DNA from: Myxococcales bacterium
Lineage (GTDB): Bacteria > Myxococcota_A > Polyangia > Nannocystales > Nannocystaceae
Length of the DNA stretch: 64,000 nt
Direction: 5' to 3'
NCBI GenBank assembly: GCA_020633295.1
Contig: JACKDW010000009.1
Coordinates: 248,001 to 312,000 of the forward strand
In this document: positions 27,886-38,005 of the stretch, in pieces
How the letters are laid out: each line of letters opens with the position of its first letter
Numbering within the stretch: position 1 is the stretch's first letter
Translations under genes and position numbers: made by a program
Notes under the pieces: model-generated
Database searches by the model: none
What the model saw: the letters and a program-made list of their open reading frames with translations, nothing else
What the model was told of the DNA's origin: nothing

Positions 27886-29358
<1,473 letters not shown>

Positions 29359-29366
29359 CGCGGTTC

Positions 29367-30917
29367 ATGACTGCCCATCAAACGCTCGTCGTCCTCGACT
29401 TCGGCTCCCAGGTCACCCAGCTCATCGCCCGTAGGGTGCGCGAGCTGGGCGTGTACACCGAGATCCTCCCGCACTACACGACGCTGGAGGAGATCCGCGC
29501 GCACAACCCCCGCGCGATCGTCCTCAGCGGCGGCCCGTCCTCGATCGGCGAGGCCGGCGCGCCGCAGGTCGATCCCGGCGTGCTCGGGCTCGGCGTCCCC
29601 GTGCTCGGCATCTGCTACGGCCTCTACGTGATCGTCGACGCGCTCGGCGGCACCATCGCGGCCGCGGGCGAGCGCGAGTTCGGGGCCGCGACCATCACCG
29701 TCGACCACGCCCGCGGGCCCATGGCGCCCTTCGAGGTCGGGGGCGAGGTCGCGGTCTGGATGTCCCACGGCGACAAGGTCGCCACGCTGCCGCCGGGCTT
29801 CGAGACCGTCGCGCGCTCGGCCAATTGTGAGCACGCGGCCATCCACGACCCCGAGCGCGGCTTCTGGGGCGTGCAGTTCCACCCCGAGGTCACGCACACG
29901 CCGCGCGGCGGCGAGCTGCTGGCGGCCTTCCTCGATCGCGCCGGCTTCACCCGCGACTGGACCACGGCCTCCTTCATCGAGGAGGCGATCGCGGCCGTGC
30001 GCCGGCAGGTCGGCGACTCGGGCACGGTCATCTGCGGCCTCAGCGGCGGCGTCGACTCCTCGGTCGCGGCCATGATCGTCGAGCGCGCCATCGGCGAGCG
30101 CCTGCGCTGCATCTTCGTCGACAACGGCCTGCTGCGGAAGGACGAGCGCGCCCAGGTCGAGGCCATGTTCCGGGGCCGCCTGCACCGGCCGCTGATCGTC
30201 GCGGACGCCGGCGCGCGCTTCCTCGCGCGGCTCGAGGGCGTCACCGATCCCGAGGTCAAGCGCAAGCGCATCGGCGCCGAGTTCATCGCCGTGTTCGAAG
30301 CCGAGGCCAGCAAGATCGGCGGCGCGGACTTCCTCGTCCAGGGCACGCTCTACCCGGACGTGATCGAGAGCGTGAGCCCGAAGGGCGGGCCGTCGGCGAC
30401 CATCAAGACCCACCACAACGTCGGCGGGCTGCCCGAGCGCATGCGCATGGGCGTCGTCGAGCCGCTGCGCGAGCTGTTCAAGGACGAGGTGCGCCGGGTC
30501 GGCCTGGCGCTGGGGCTGCCGGAGGAGATGGTCTGGCGCCACCCCTTCCCGGGGCCGGGGCTCGCCGTGCGCGTGCTCGGCGAGGTCACCCGGGCCCGCT
30601 GTGACATCCTGCGCGAGGCCGACGCGATCATCCTCGAGGAGATCCACAAGGCCGGGCTCTACCGCGACCTCTGGCAGGTCTTCGGCGTGTTCCTCCCGGT
30701 TAACACGGTCGGCGTCATGGGCGACGGCCGCACCTACGAGCACGCGCTGGCGATCCGCGCGGTCACCAGCACCGACGCCATGACGGCCGACTGGGCCCGC
30801 CTGCCGCACGAGGTCCTGGCGATCATGAGCAACCGGATCATCAACGAGGTCCGCGGGATCAACCGCGTGTGCTACGACATCAGCAGCAAGCCGCCGGCGA
30901 CGATCGAGTGGGAGTGA
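29367..30917 (+). CDS. guaA: GMP synthase (glutamine-hydrolysing)
   Basis: The 516-residue protein has a class I glutamine amidotransferase domain (1-195), with Cys83 in LGICYGL and the His/Glu pair in VQFHPEVTHT. The ATP-pyrophosphatase domain has the P-loop SGGVDSS, and the dimerisation domain ends in GINRVCYDISSKPPATIEWE, the canonical terminus. It aminates XMP to GMP. After the nucleophile the usual GMQ reads GLY, a small variation in the glutamine site. It is in one operon with guaB. Confidence 0.97.
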   Translation: MTAHQTLVVLDFGSQVTQLIARRVRELGVYTEILPHYTTLEEIRAHNPRAIVLSGGPSSIGEAGAPQVDPGVLGLGVPVLGICYGLYVIVDALGGTIAAAGEREFGAATITVDHARGPMAPFEVGGEVAVWMSHGDKVATLPPGFETVARSANCEHAAIHDPERGFWGVQFHPEVTHTPRGGELLAAFLDRAGFTRDWTTASFIEEAIAAVRRQVGDSGTVICGLSGGVDSSVAAMIVERAIGERLRCIFVDNGLLRKDERAQVEAMFRGRLHRPLIVADAGARFLARLEGVTDPEVKRKRIGAEFIAVFEAEASKIGGADFLVQGTLYPDVIESVSPKGGPSATIKTHHNVGGLPERMRMGVVEPLRELFKDEVRRVGLALGLPEEMVWRHPFPGPGLAVRVLGEVTRARCDILREADAIILEEIHKAGLYRDLWQVFGVFLPVNTVGVMGDGRTYEHALAIRAVTSTDAMTADWARLPHEVLAIMSNRIINEVRGINRVCYDISSKPPATIEWE

Positions 30918-30954
30918 GTCCCTGAGCGAGCGCCGACGCGGCGAGGAGGACGCG

Positions 30955-32067
30955 GTGGGGATTCGCAAGCGGCACGACGACGGCGAGACGCAGGGGCGGG
31001 GGACCGCGGGCCGCAGCCGACACGAGGCGCTGCTCGACGGCGCCGCCCAGCCCGACGAGACCGTGCACGCGTCGCGTCGAATCCGGCCGCAGCGCTTCGC
31101 TGATTACATCGGGCAGACCGCGCTCAAGCGCAAGCTCGAGGTCTTCGTGACCGCCGCCCGGCAGCGCGCCGAGCCGCTCGATCACGTCCTGCTGCACGGC
31201 CCGCCCGGCCTCGGCAAGACGACCATGGCGAACATCCTCGCCAACGAGCTCGACGTGCAGATCCACGTGACCTCGGGTCCCGCGATCGAGCACAAGGGCG
31301 TGCTCGCGGGGCACCTGACCGCGCTGCAGGAGCGCGACGTCCTGTTCATCGACGAGATCCACCGCCTGACGCCGACCGTCGAGGAGAGCCTCTACTCGGC
31401 CATGGAGGACGGGCGTATCGACATCCCGGTGGGCGAGGGGACGCGCGCGCGGACCATGAACTTCGACCTCGCGCCGTTCACGCTGATCGGCGCGACCACG
31501 CGCACGGCGCTGCTCTCCGGGCCGCTGCGCGATCGCTTCCAGATCCTCGAGGGCATCGAGTTCTACAACGACGAGGAGCTCGCGGCGATCGTCCAGCGCA
31601 CCGCCAACATCCTCGGCTTCCCCGTCCGCGAGGCGGGCGCGCGCGAGATCGGGCGCCGCAGTCGCGGCACCCCGCGGATCGCCATTCGCCTGACGCGTCG
31701 CGTCCGCGACTTCGCCCAGGTCGCCGGCTGCACCGAGATCGAGGCGTCGGACGCCCGCGCGGCGCTCGACGATCTCGGCATCGACCGCGAGGGCCTCGAC
31801 GCCGTGGACCGCCGGCTGCTGACGATGATCTTCGAGCAGTTCTCCGGCGGCCCCGTCGGCATCGACGCGCTCGCGGCCAGCCTCGGCGAGCCGCGCGACA
31901 CCTTGGAGGGCGTCTACGAGCCGTTTCTGCTCCAGCGCGGGTTCCTGCTGCGAACCCACCGGGGGCGCATGGGCACGCGCAAGGCGGCGAAGCACCTCGG
32001 CGTCCCGATGCCGCGCTCCTCCCGTCGCGGCGGCGCAGACGACGGCCAAGAGCAGCTCGACCTGTAG
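30955..32067 (+). CDS. ruvB: RuvB, Holliday junction branch-migration ATPase
   Basis: The 370-residue protein starts at a GTG. After a 40-residue extension the AAA+ core has RPQRFADYIGQ, Walker A HGPPGLGKTT (81-90), Walker B FIDEIHRL, and sensor 1 with the beta-hairpin region TLIGATTRTALLSGPLRDRF. Sensor 2 RGTPRIA and the winged helix with LLQRGFLLRTHRGRM follow. RuvB drives RuvA-bound junctions during recombinational repair. RuvA and RuvC are not in the window. It follows guaA by 37 nt, probably in the same transcript. Confidence 0.95.
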   Translation: MGIRKRHDDGETQGRGTAGRSRHEALLDGAAQPDETVHASRRIRPQRFADYIGQTALKRKLEVFVTAARQRAEPLDHVLLHGPPGLGKTTMANILANELDVQIHVTSGPAIEHKGVLAGHLTALQERDVLFIDEIHRLTPTVEESLYSAMEDGRIDIPVGEGTRARTMNFDLAPFTLIGATTRTALLSGPLRDRFQILEGIEFYNDEELAAIVQRTANILGFPVREAGAREIGRRSRGTPRIAIRLTRRVRDFAQVAGCTEIEASDARAALDDLGIDREGLDAVDRRLLTMIFEQFSGGPVGIDALAASLGEPRDTLEGVYEPFLLQRGFLLRTHRGRMGTRKAAKHLGVPMPRSSRRGGADDGQEQLDL

Positions 32068-32082
32068 CGTGGACAGACGCGC

Positions 32083-32910
32083 TCAGGCCCAGGGCACCGC
32101 GCCGCGGAACACCTCGCGCGCCGGCCCGGTCATGATCACGTCCGCGTCCGTCGCCCTCGGGACGACGATCGTCAGGGGGCCGCCGGGGAGCGCCACGCGG
32201 ATCGGCGTCTCGGGTCGCGCGAGCCCGGCGTCGACGGCCGCGGCCGCCGTCGCGCAGGCTCCGGTTCCGCAGGCGTCCGTGATCCCGCAGCCGCGCTCCC
32301 ACACCCACGTCGTCAGGGTGCCGTCGGCCTCCTGCCGCACGAATTCGACGTTGGTGCGATCCGGGAACAGCGGATCACGCTCGACGCCGGGGCCGAGGGT
32401 GCGCGCCAGCACCTCCGGATCGTCGCGCGCGTCCACGAAGGTCACCGCGTGGGGGTTCCCCATCGAGACGGCCGCGAACACGCGGGTCGGGGCCGCCTCG
32501 GGGCGCCGCTCGCCTCCTCGACGCGCTGGCCCCATCGACACGCGGACCTGGCCCGCGCGCGCGGAGCTGTTGAGCGCCTGGACCTCGCATCGGAGCGCGC
32601 CCGCGTCGGTGTCGACCACGAAGTCTTGCGCGCCGGTCTCGAGGGCGAGGTGCAGCGCGACGCAGCGGATGCCGTTGCCGCACATCTCCGGTCGGGAGCC
32701 GTCGTGATTGATGACGATCATGCGCGCGAGGGCGCGCTCGTTCGTCGTCGCCATGACCAGCAAGAGCCCGTCGCCGCCGACGCCGCGGCGGCGATCGCAG
32801 AGTCGCCGCGCGAGGACGGCCAGCGCCTCGAGGTCGATCGTCGCTTCGTCCCGCAGGTCCAGCAGGAGGAAGTCGTTGCCGAGCCCCTCGACCTTGATGA
32901 AGTCCAGCAG
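32083..32910 (-). CDS. dapF: diaminopimelate epimerase
   Basis: The protein has 275 residues, the usual family length, if it starts at the CTG at 32908-32910, which has CGAGG just upstream. A TTG at 32991 would add 27 Pro/Arg-rich residues that overlap secG and look spurious. FIKVEGLGNDFLLLD, the first catalytic Cys in PEMCGNGIRC (Cys77) and the second in ITDACGTGACA (Cys214) are intact. It converts LL- to meso-diaminopimelate for lysine and peptidoglycan. It is last in the pgk-tpiA-secG-dapF run. Confidence 0.92.
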   Translation of the reverse strand: MLDFIKVEGLGNDFLLLDLRDEATIDLEALAVLARRLCDRRRGVGGDGLLLVMATTNERALARMIVINHDGSRPEMCGNGIRCVALHLALETGAQDFVVDTDAGALRCEVQALNSSARAGQVRVSMGPARRGGERRPEAAPTRVFAAVSMGNPHAVTFVDARDDPEVLARTLGPGVERDPLFPDRTNVEFVRQEADGTLTTWVWERGCGITDACGTGACATAAAAVDAGLARPETPIRVALPGGPLTIVVPRATDADVIMTGPAREVFRGAVPWA

Positions 32911-32926
32911 GGGAACCTCGGCTCGC

Positions 32927-33553
32927 CTAGGGCTCCTTGGCGTCGTTGTCCGCAGCCTTGGTATCGGTCGCGGCGGGGGCCTTGGCGTCAACCTCAGGAG
33001 CTGGCGCGTCCGCGTCGCTCGGATCGTCCGTCGGCGCCGGGCCGTCGCTGAAGGGCGTCTTCAGCTTCAGGTCCGTGGGCGGCAGCAGCGGCGTGCCGGT
33101 CGGCGCGAGCTCCAGCTCAGGCGGCTCGGCAGGCGGCTCGGCGTCACTGGTCAGCGGGTCGATCGCCGCAGGGTTGTCCGCGACCACGGCCGCGTCCGCG
33201 GGGGGGAGCGGCTGCCAGTTGCCGAGGCGCTCGTAGTCGATGGGCTGGTCCTCGCCGAGCAGATCGCTCTGCCCCTCGAGCTCCTGGCTCTTCTCCTTCA
33301 GTCGGCTCGACTCGTTGTTCGCGCTCGCGTACGCCAGGAAGATCGAGCAGATCATGAAGCTCGCGGCGAACACCTGGGTCGCCTTGGCGAGCACATCCGC
33401 GCTGCCTCCTCCGCCGAACACGCTCTGGCTCGCGCCGCCGCCGAGGGCGGTGCCCATGCCGCCTTTACCCGACTGCAGCAGGATGATGAGGATCATCAGC
33501 AAGCTGACAATCGCGAAGATGACGGTGACGATCGTGACGAGGATTTCGAACAT
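32927..33553 (-). CDS. secG: SecG translocase subunit with long acidic tail
   Basis: The 208-residue protein has a normal SecG core (about 1-80): two helices (ILVTIVTVIFAIVSLLMILIILL and VFAASFMICSIFLAY) joined by the family loop QSGKGGMGTALGGGASQSVFGG. SecG helps SecYEG move unfolded proteins across the inner membrane. The remaining 125 residues form a disordered Pro/Ala/Asp/Glu tail, about double the usual length. The gene lies 12 nt downstream of tpiA. Confidence 0.9.
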   Translation of the reverse strand: MFEILVTIVTVIFAIVSLLMILIILLQSGKGGMGTALGGGASQSVFGGGGSADVLAKATQVFAASFMICSIFLAYASANNESSRLKEKSQELEGQSDLLGEDQPIDYERLGNWQPLPPADAAVVADNPAAIDPLTSDAEPPAEPPELELAPTGTPLLPPTDLKLKTPFSDGPAPTDDPSDADAPAPEVDAKAPAATDTKAADNDAKEP

Positions 33554-33565
33554 GGTCGCGGGGTC

Positions 33566-34360
33566 CTACCCGCCAGCGGCGGTCCGCACGATATCGAGGA
33601 ATGACGCGGCGTCAAGCGAAGCGCCGCCAACGAGGAACCCGTCGATGTCGGGCGCGGCCAGCAGCGCCGCGGCGTTCGCAGGTTTGACACTACCACCGTA
33701 CAGAATCGATCTGTCGCGGCCGTTGGCGCCGAAGGTCTCACCCATCCAGGTGCGGATGGCATGGTGCATGGCGCTGGCTTCGGCCGGCGTCGCGGTCTTC
33801 CCCGTCCCGATGGCCCAGATCGGCTCGTAGGCGAGCACCAGTCGCTCGGTGATGTGCTCAGGTGGAATGTTGAAAAACGCTGTTGAAAGCTGCGAAATCA
33901 CAAAGGTTTCGTGCTGCTCCGCTTCGCGAATCTCGAGCGGCTCGCCGATGCACAGAACGACCTGCAGGCCGGCCGCGAGCGCGCAGCGCAGCTTGCGCTC
34001 GATGTCCTCGTCGGTCTCCCAGAAGTGCTCGCGACGCTCCGAGTGCCCGATAATCGCGCCGTTGACGCCAGCGTCGAGCAGCATCGTTGGGCCGATTTCG
34101 CCGGTGAACGCGCCGAAGTCCTGGGCCCCGACGTTCTGCGCGAACAGCCAGAGCGCGTCGCCAGGGGGCGCGAAGGGGACCGCGAGGTCGAGGCACAGAA
34201 ACGTCGGCGCGATCCCCACGCGGACCCGATCCTCCGCCGCGCCCACGGCACTGGCGCGACCCTGGGCCACGGCCTCGGCGAGCTCGCGGGCCTCAAAGCG
34301 CAGCTTGTTCTGTTTCCAGTTGCCGATAACCCAGCGCAGGCGTTCGTTGGTGTGCGTCAC
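33566..34360 (-). CDS. tpiA: triose-phosphate isomerase
   Basis: The 264-residue protein has all the catalytic landmarks: GNWKQNK (Asn14, Lys16), GHSERR (His106), the catalytic Glu179 in AYEPIWAIGTGKTATP (active-site loop included), and the phosphate-binding YGGSVKP and FLVGGASLDAASF. It interconverts glyceraldehyde-3-phosphate and dihydroxyacetone phosphate in glycolysis. It follows pgk by 42 nt, a common glycolytic pairing, and precedes secG. Confidence 0.97.
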   Translation of the reverse strand: MTHTNERLRWVIGNWKQNKLRFEARELAEAVAQGRASAVGAAEDRVRVGIAPTFLCLDLAVPFAPPGDALWLFAQNVGAQDFGAFTGEIGPTMLLDAGVNGAIIGHSERREHFWETDEDIERKLRCALAAGLQVVLCIGEPLEIREAEQHETFVISQLSTAFFNIPPEHITERLVLAYEPIWAIGTGKTATPAEASAMHHAIRTWMGETFGANGRDRSILYGGSVKPANAAALLAAPDIDGFLVGGASLDAASFLDIVRTAAGG

Positions 34361-34402
34361 GGGCGATCCTCGATGTCCAAATTGTCGGGTGGGAAGGCGC
34401 GT

Positions 34403-35635
34403 CTAGGACGGCTGCAGCGCGGTGACGCCGGGCAGCGTCTTGCCCTCGATCATCTCGAGGGAGGCCCCGCCGCCGGTTGAGATGTGGTCCACGCGCTCGG
34501 CGAGTCCATTCTCGCGCACGGCCGCCACGCTGTCGCCGCCGCCGATGACGGTATAACCCGGGCAGGCCGCGACCGCCTCCGCGACCCCGAGGGTGCCGCG
34601 CGCGAACGCGGGGTTCTCGAACAGGCCCATGGGTCCGTTCCAGAACAACATCTTCGCGGTGCGGATCCGCGCGGCGAAGCGACCGACCGAGTCGGGCCCG
34701 ATGTCGAGCGCCATCTCGTTGTCGTCCAGCTCGGTGTCATCCTCGACCGCGATCGTCCGCGTCGACGCGCCCTGGATGTTGGTGCCGAGGCGGAGGTCCA
34801 CGGGCAGCTCGATGTGAACCCCGCGCGCCTCGGCGCGCTTGATCACCGTGCGGCAGTCGCTGAGGCGGTCGGCCTCGTGGAGCGAGGCGCCGACCTTGAC
34901 CCCGCGCGCGGCCAGGAAGGTGTTGGCCATCGCGCCGCCGATCAGCAGGCTGTCGCCCTGGGTAAGCCGACTGATGACCGCGAGCAGCACGGTGAGCTTG
35001 TCGGAGACCTTGGCCCCGCCGACCACCGCGACGAAGGGGTGCTCCGGCGTGTAGACCACGCGGCCGAGCGCCTCGAGCTCGCGTCGCAGCAGCATCCCCG
35101 GGGCGCGCTCGTGCACGCGCGCCGGCACGCCGACGACCGACGCGTGCGCGCGATGGCAGGCTCCGAACGCGTCGTTCACGTAGAGATCGCAGAGGTCGGC
35201 CAGCGCCGCCGCGAACTCCGGATCGTTGGCCTTCTCGCCGGGGTGGAACCGGAGGTTCTCGAGCAGCACGATCTGCCCGGCGCGCGTGTCGAGCACGAGC
35301 TTGCGGACCGCGTCGCCGATGACCTCGTCGGGCAGCCGGATCTCGCAGCCGAGCAGCTCCGCGAGCAGCGACCCGACAGGCTCGAGGGACAGCTCGGGCT
35401 GAACCTGACCCTTCGGTCGCCCGAGGTGTGAGGCGAGGATCAACCGCGCGCCCCGCTCACGCAGCGCGCGAATCGTCGGCAGCGCGGCGACGATCCGCGT
35501 GTCGTCGCGCACCGTGCGATCAGGCCTGAGCGGGACGTTGAAGTCGACGCGCACGAGCACGCGGCGGTTGTGGACGTCGAGGCTCGCGAGCGAGGGCAGC
35601 GAGGCGAGGAGCGCGTCTTCCCCGGACGGGTTCAT
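34403..35635 (-). CDS. pgk: phosphoglycerate kinase
   Basis: The 410-residue protein starts at the ATG at 35633-35635. VLVRVDFNVPL, ILASHLGRPKG, LLENLRFHPGEKAN, VNDAFGACHRAHAS, FVAVVGGAKVSDKL, WNGPMGLFENPAFARGT and the ATP-site GGGDSVAAV...STGGGASLEMIEGKTLPGV are all family signatures. It makes ATP from 1,3-bisphosphoglycerate. No gap gene is adjacent in the window, unlike the usual gap-pgk-tpiA order. Confidence 0.97.
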   Translation of the reverse strand: MNPSGEDALLASLPSLASLDVHNRRVLVRVDFNVPLRPDRTVRDDTRIVAALPTIRALRERGARLILASHLGRPKGQVQPELSLEPVGSLLAELLGCEIRLPDEVIGDAVRKLVLDTRAGQIVLLENLRFHPGEKANDPEFAAALADLCDLYVNDAFGACHRAHASVVGVPARVHERAPGMLLRRELEALGRVVYTPEHPFVAVVGGAKVSDKLTVLLAVISRLTQGDSLLIGGAMANTFLAARGVKVGASLHEADRLSDCRTVIKRAEARGVHIELPVDLRLGTNIQGASTRTIAVEDDTELDDNEMALDIGPDSVGRFAARIRTAKMLFWNGPMGLFENPAFARGTLGVAEAVAACPGYTVIGGGDSVAAVRENGLAERVDHISTGGGASLEMIEGKTLPGVTALQPS

Positions 35636-35812
35636 GGCCGTGAGCAATACCCACGCGCCTGTGGCTCGTAAACGGGAGAGCGCGTGAGTTTCCCGCCCGC
35701 GACGACGACGTCAGCGACCCCGGCGGACGGCTCGGGATCCGTGAGCCCGTCGTCGCCGAGGTCGCGGGTGACGCAGCAGTTCGAGCGAGACGATCGAGCG
35801 AGAGGGGCGCGG

Positions 35813-36049
35813 CTACTCGGCCGCGTCCGCGAGCTCGTCGCCGTCTTGACGGAGGTCGCTGCTGACGAGATCGAGCAGCTCGGATGAGAGCCCGATGATC
35901 TGCGCGGACGAGTAGCCCTGCTCGCGCATCTGCCGAAACAGCGAGCGCGCGAGAATGCTGAGTCCGCGCGTGGACGTGGCAGGCTTCGAAGAAGTGGTCG
36001 GGACAGCGTACATTCCGGTCGTCCTCGTCTCTTTGTCCGCGTTAGCCAT
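35813..36049 (-). CDS. small protein of unknown function
   Basis: The 78-residue protein starts at the ATG at 36047-36049, with GGAG 7 nt upstream. The N-terminal third is polar and Thr/Ser-rich. The middle (RGLSILARSLFRQMREQGYSSAQIIGLSSELLDLVSSDLRQ) is one or two helices and resembles a small DNA- or protein-binding bundle. It has no signal peptide or membrane helix. I do not recognise the family. The AT-rich upstream region with a 12-bp palindrome (36100-36111) suggests an independently regulated gene. Confidence 0.65.
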   Translation of the reverse strand: MANADKETRTTGMYAVPTTSSKPATSTRGLSILARSLFRQMREQGYSSAQIIGLSSELLDLVSSDLRQDGDELADAAE

Positions 36050-36099
36050 GCAATCTCCAGGCACGGGTCCCACCCGTATCTCGATTTTGCGAAATTATC

Positions 36100-36111
36100 A
36101 CTGATTTCAGT
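36100..36111. promoter_or_regulatory. 12-bp palindrome within an AT-rich promoter
   Basis: ACTGA-TT-TCAGT is perfectly symmetric and lies about 52-62 nt upstream of the small gene. On the minus strand a GATAAT hexamer, close to a -10 consensus, overlaps its downstream edge. The overlap fits an operator. The remaining bases of 36050-36297 hold no gene. Confidence 0.4.
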
Positions 36112-36297
36112 CTGTTGAAAAGGGGCGCTGAATCGCCCAGTCAGCGCGGTGGCTTGCACTGTGAAAGTAGCTGCGCGCGTTTTCCCGAGACTTGTGTGCA
36201 TCGCTCTGCGCTACACACCTACGCTCGAGCTGATCCGCGCGCTGCAGAGCTCACCGCGAGAGGTTGAGTGTGCCTGATTTTCTCGTCCTGAGGCAGA

Positions 36298-37086
36298 TCA
36301 AGACGCGTCGTTGATCGCTTCGAACTCACGCGTTCGCGGCGGCGCGCGTTGGCTCGAGGGCGCGCGCTCGTCGTTTGGTCGACTGGTGCGACCAGCCGAC
36401 CGCGCGGCCGCGGGACGCGTGAACGAGAGTCCTGTCATGGCTGAAAGGACAGCCTCGATCTCCGCGACGCGGAGGTGCTTTTGCAGCGTCTCGCGGGCCG
36501 GGTGGCCGCCCTCCGTCGGTCCACGCGGGCGCTCTTGAGGACCCTGCACGTCACGCGAGACCTGCAGCTCGAGCAGGAGCTGGAGCCGTTCGAAGTACAG
36601 CTGCGTGACCATCACGACCACGCGTTCGCGCTCGCGCTCGACGTCCAGCGCGGCTCGAGCCGCGCGCAGCTCGTTGTCATCGAAGATGAGGCGATCGAGC
36701 TCCCACGTCGCGCGCACGGACACGCCGTGGCCGGCGCCGCTGTCTTGTGAGAGCTCGTCGGCGAGGCCTGCCTCCTGGTCCAGCTTCCAGCCCTGATCGG
36801 TGCGTAGATCGTACTCACCGCGGAGCACCGGGAGCGCGGCGGCGGCTCGCGCCCGGCGACGCCAGCGACGCGCGAGCGTCGGGTCGACCGCGAGACGGTT
36901 AACGGCTGCGCGCTGGACGTCGGCGACGCTCGGTCCGCGCACGAGCTGGTCGCGGAGCCAGGCGTCGACGTCGAGGGGTGGACGAGGGGCGACCCGCGCC
37001 TGGCTCGCGGGGGGCGGAGGCGGCGACGGCGGCTCGCCGGCGCAGACGAGCGCGCTCCAGACGAGGTGAATCAATACACATGTCAC
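36298..37086 (-). CDS. exported helical protein, TolC/OMF-like fragment (pair member 2)
   Basis: The protein has 262 residues if it starts at the GTG at 37084-37086, which has GGAGG 6 nt upstream and overlaps the stop of the upstream gene as GTGA. A GTG at 37110 is less likely. It has a signal peptide (CVLIHLVWSALVCAG), a Pro-rich linker, then ARRWRRRARAAAALPVLRGEYDLRTDQG and VSVRATWELDRLIFDDNELRAARAA. A helical region VVVMVTQLYFERLQLLLELQ and AEIEAVLSAMTGLSF follow, resembling outer-membrane-factor helices. The exact role is unknown. It is clearly related in layout to its upstream neighbour. Confidence 0.6.
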   Translation of the reverse strand: MTCVLIHLVWSALVCAGEPPSPPPPPASQARVAPRPPLDVDAWLRDQLVRGPSVADVQRAAVNRLAVDPTLARRWRRRARAAAALPVLRGEYDLRTDQGWKLDQEAGLADELSQDSGAGHGVSVRATWELDRLIFDDNELRAARAALDVERERERVVVMVTQLYFERLQLLLELQVSRDVQGPQERPRGPTEGGHPARETLQKHLRVAEIEAVLSAMTGLSFTRPAAARSAGRTSRPNDERAPSSQRAPPRTREFEAINDAS

Positions 37087-37976
37087 AGCGGACCTCCAGC
37101 GGCGCGGCACAGCGACGCGCGCAGCGCCTCGAGCTCGGCGCGGCGCAGCGCCGACGCGCTCGCGACGGCCGGCGGCAGCTCGCGCGCGTCGCCCTGCGCT
37201 CGACGCAACTCGGCGTAGGCCTGACGCGCGCGGCGTCGGGCCAGCGGATCGAACTCGACCCGCGCGAGGACGAGGAGCTCGAGGTCCCGCGCGAGCTCGA
37301 CGATCTGCACCGCGTCGCCGCCGTCACGCCGCGCCGTGCGGAGCTCGATCCCGATCGAGAACGCGAGCCCGAGCGGTCGACGCGGGCGCGGCGGACGTCG
37401 CCCGAGGCAGACGCGCGCCTCCGTGGACTCACAGGCCGCCGGCAGCCAGCGCCAGCGCTCGCCGAGCCGCGCGGGGAGTTGACCCGTGGGGCTGCACGAG
37501 ACGGACTCGGGGCGTCGTAACGGGATGACGCGCGCTCGCTCCGGCGCGTCACGTCCGAGCGCCGCCAGCGGGCGCGCGCGATCATCGTGGCGCTGAACGA
37601 TCCAGCGCGCGCCGCCCGGATCGGCGAGCACGAGCAGCGTCGGATCGAGGAACGCCGCCCGGGCCGCGCTCGGCAGCGGCGGCGGCGTGACGCGCCCGCG
37701 CGCGTCCTCGTCGGCGGGCTCCTCTTCGTCGTCGAACGCGAGACGGGACGGCGCCGCGATCACCCGGGACCAGCACTCGCTCGCGTCGTCCTCCACGTTC
37801 GTCGTCGGCGCGCGCCAGCACAGCCACAGCCCGTCGTCAGTCGCCGCGAGCCAGCTCTCGGGGGCGCGCGATCCTCCGTGTAGCAGTCGAAGCGTTGACG
37901 GCGACGCGCGCTGCGGTGCGTCATGCGAAGCGGGGGCGGGCGGCGAGAGGGACAGCCAGAGGAGCAGGACGAACAT
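37083..37976 (-). CDS. exported protein related to its neighbour (pair member 1)
   Basis: The protein has 297 residues from the ATG at 37974-37976, with a signal peptide (FVLLLWLSLSPPAPASH). The middle is Arg/Pro/Asp-rich with no known motif. The C-terminal part (LAFSIGIELRTARRDGGDAVQIVELARDLELLVLARVEF, then ARRRARQAYAELRRAQ...ALRRAELEALRASLC) has the same strand-then-helix order as the downstream protein, ending in an Ala/Glu-rich helix. The two genes overlap by 4 nt, so the proteins are probably made in fixed ratio and may act together. The function is unknown. Confidence 0.55.
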   Translation of the reverse strand: MFVLLLWLSLSPPAPASHDAPQRASPSTLRLLHGGSRAPESWLAATDDGLWLCWRAPTTNVEDDASECWSRVIAAPSRLAFDDEEEPADEDARGRVTPPPLPSAARAAFLDPTLLVLADPGGARWIVQRHDDRARPLAALGRDAPERARVIPLRRPESVSCSPTGQLPARLGERWRWLPAACESTEARVCLGRRPPRPRRPLGLAFSIGIELRTARRDGGDAVQIVELARDLELLVLARVEFDPLARRRARQAYAELRRAQGDARELPPAVASASALRRAELEALRASLCRAAGGPL

Positions 37977-38005
37977 CACCGAGCGGTCGGTCGCGGGCGT
38001 GCGCG

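Noticed and set aside
32911..32991. An N-terminal extension of dapF from a TTG start
   Set aside because: It lies inside secG in another frame, is Pro/Arg-rich, and would exceed the normal family length.
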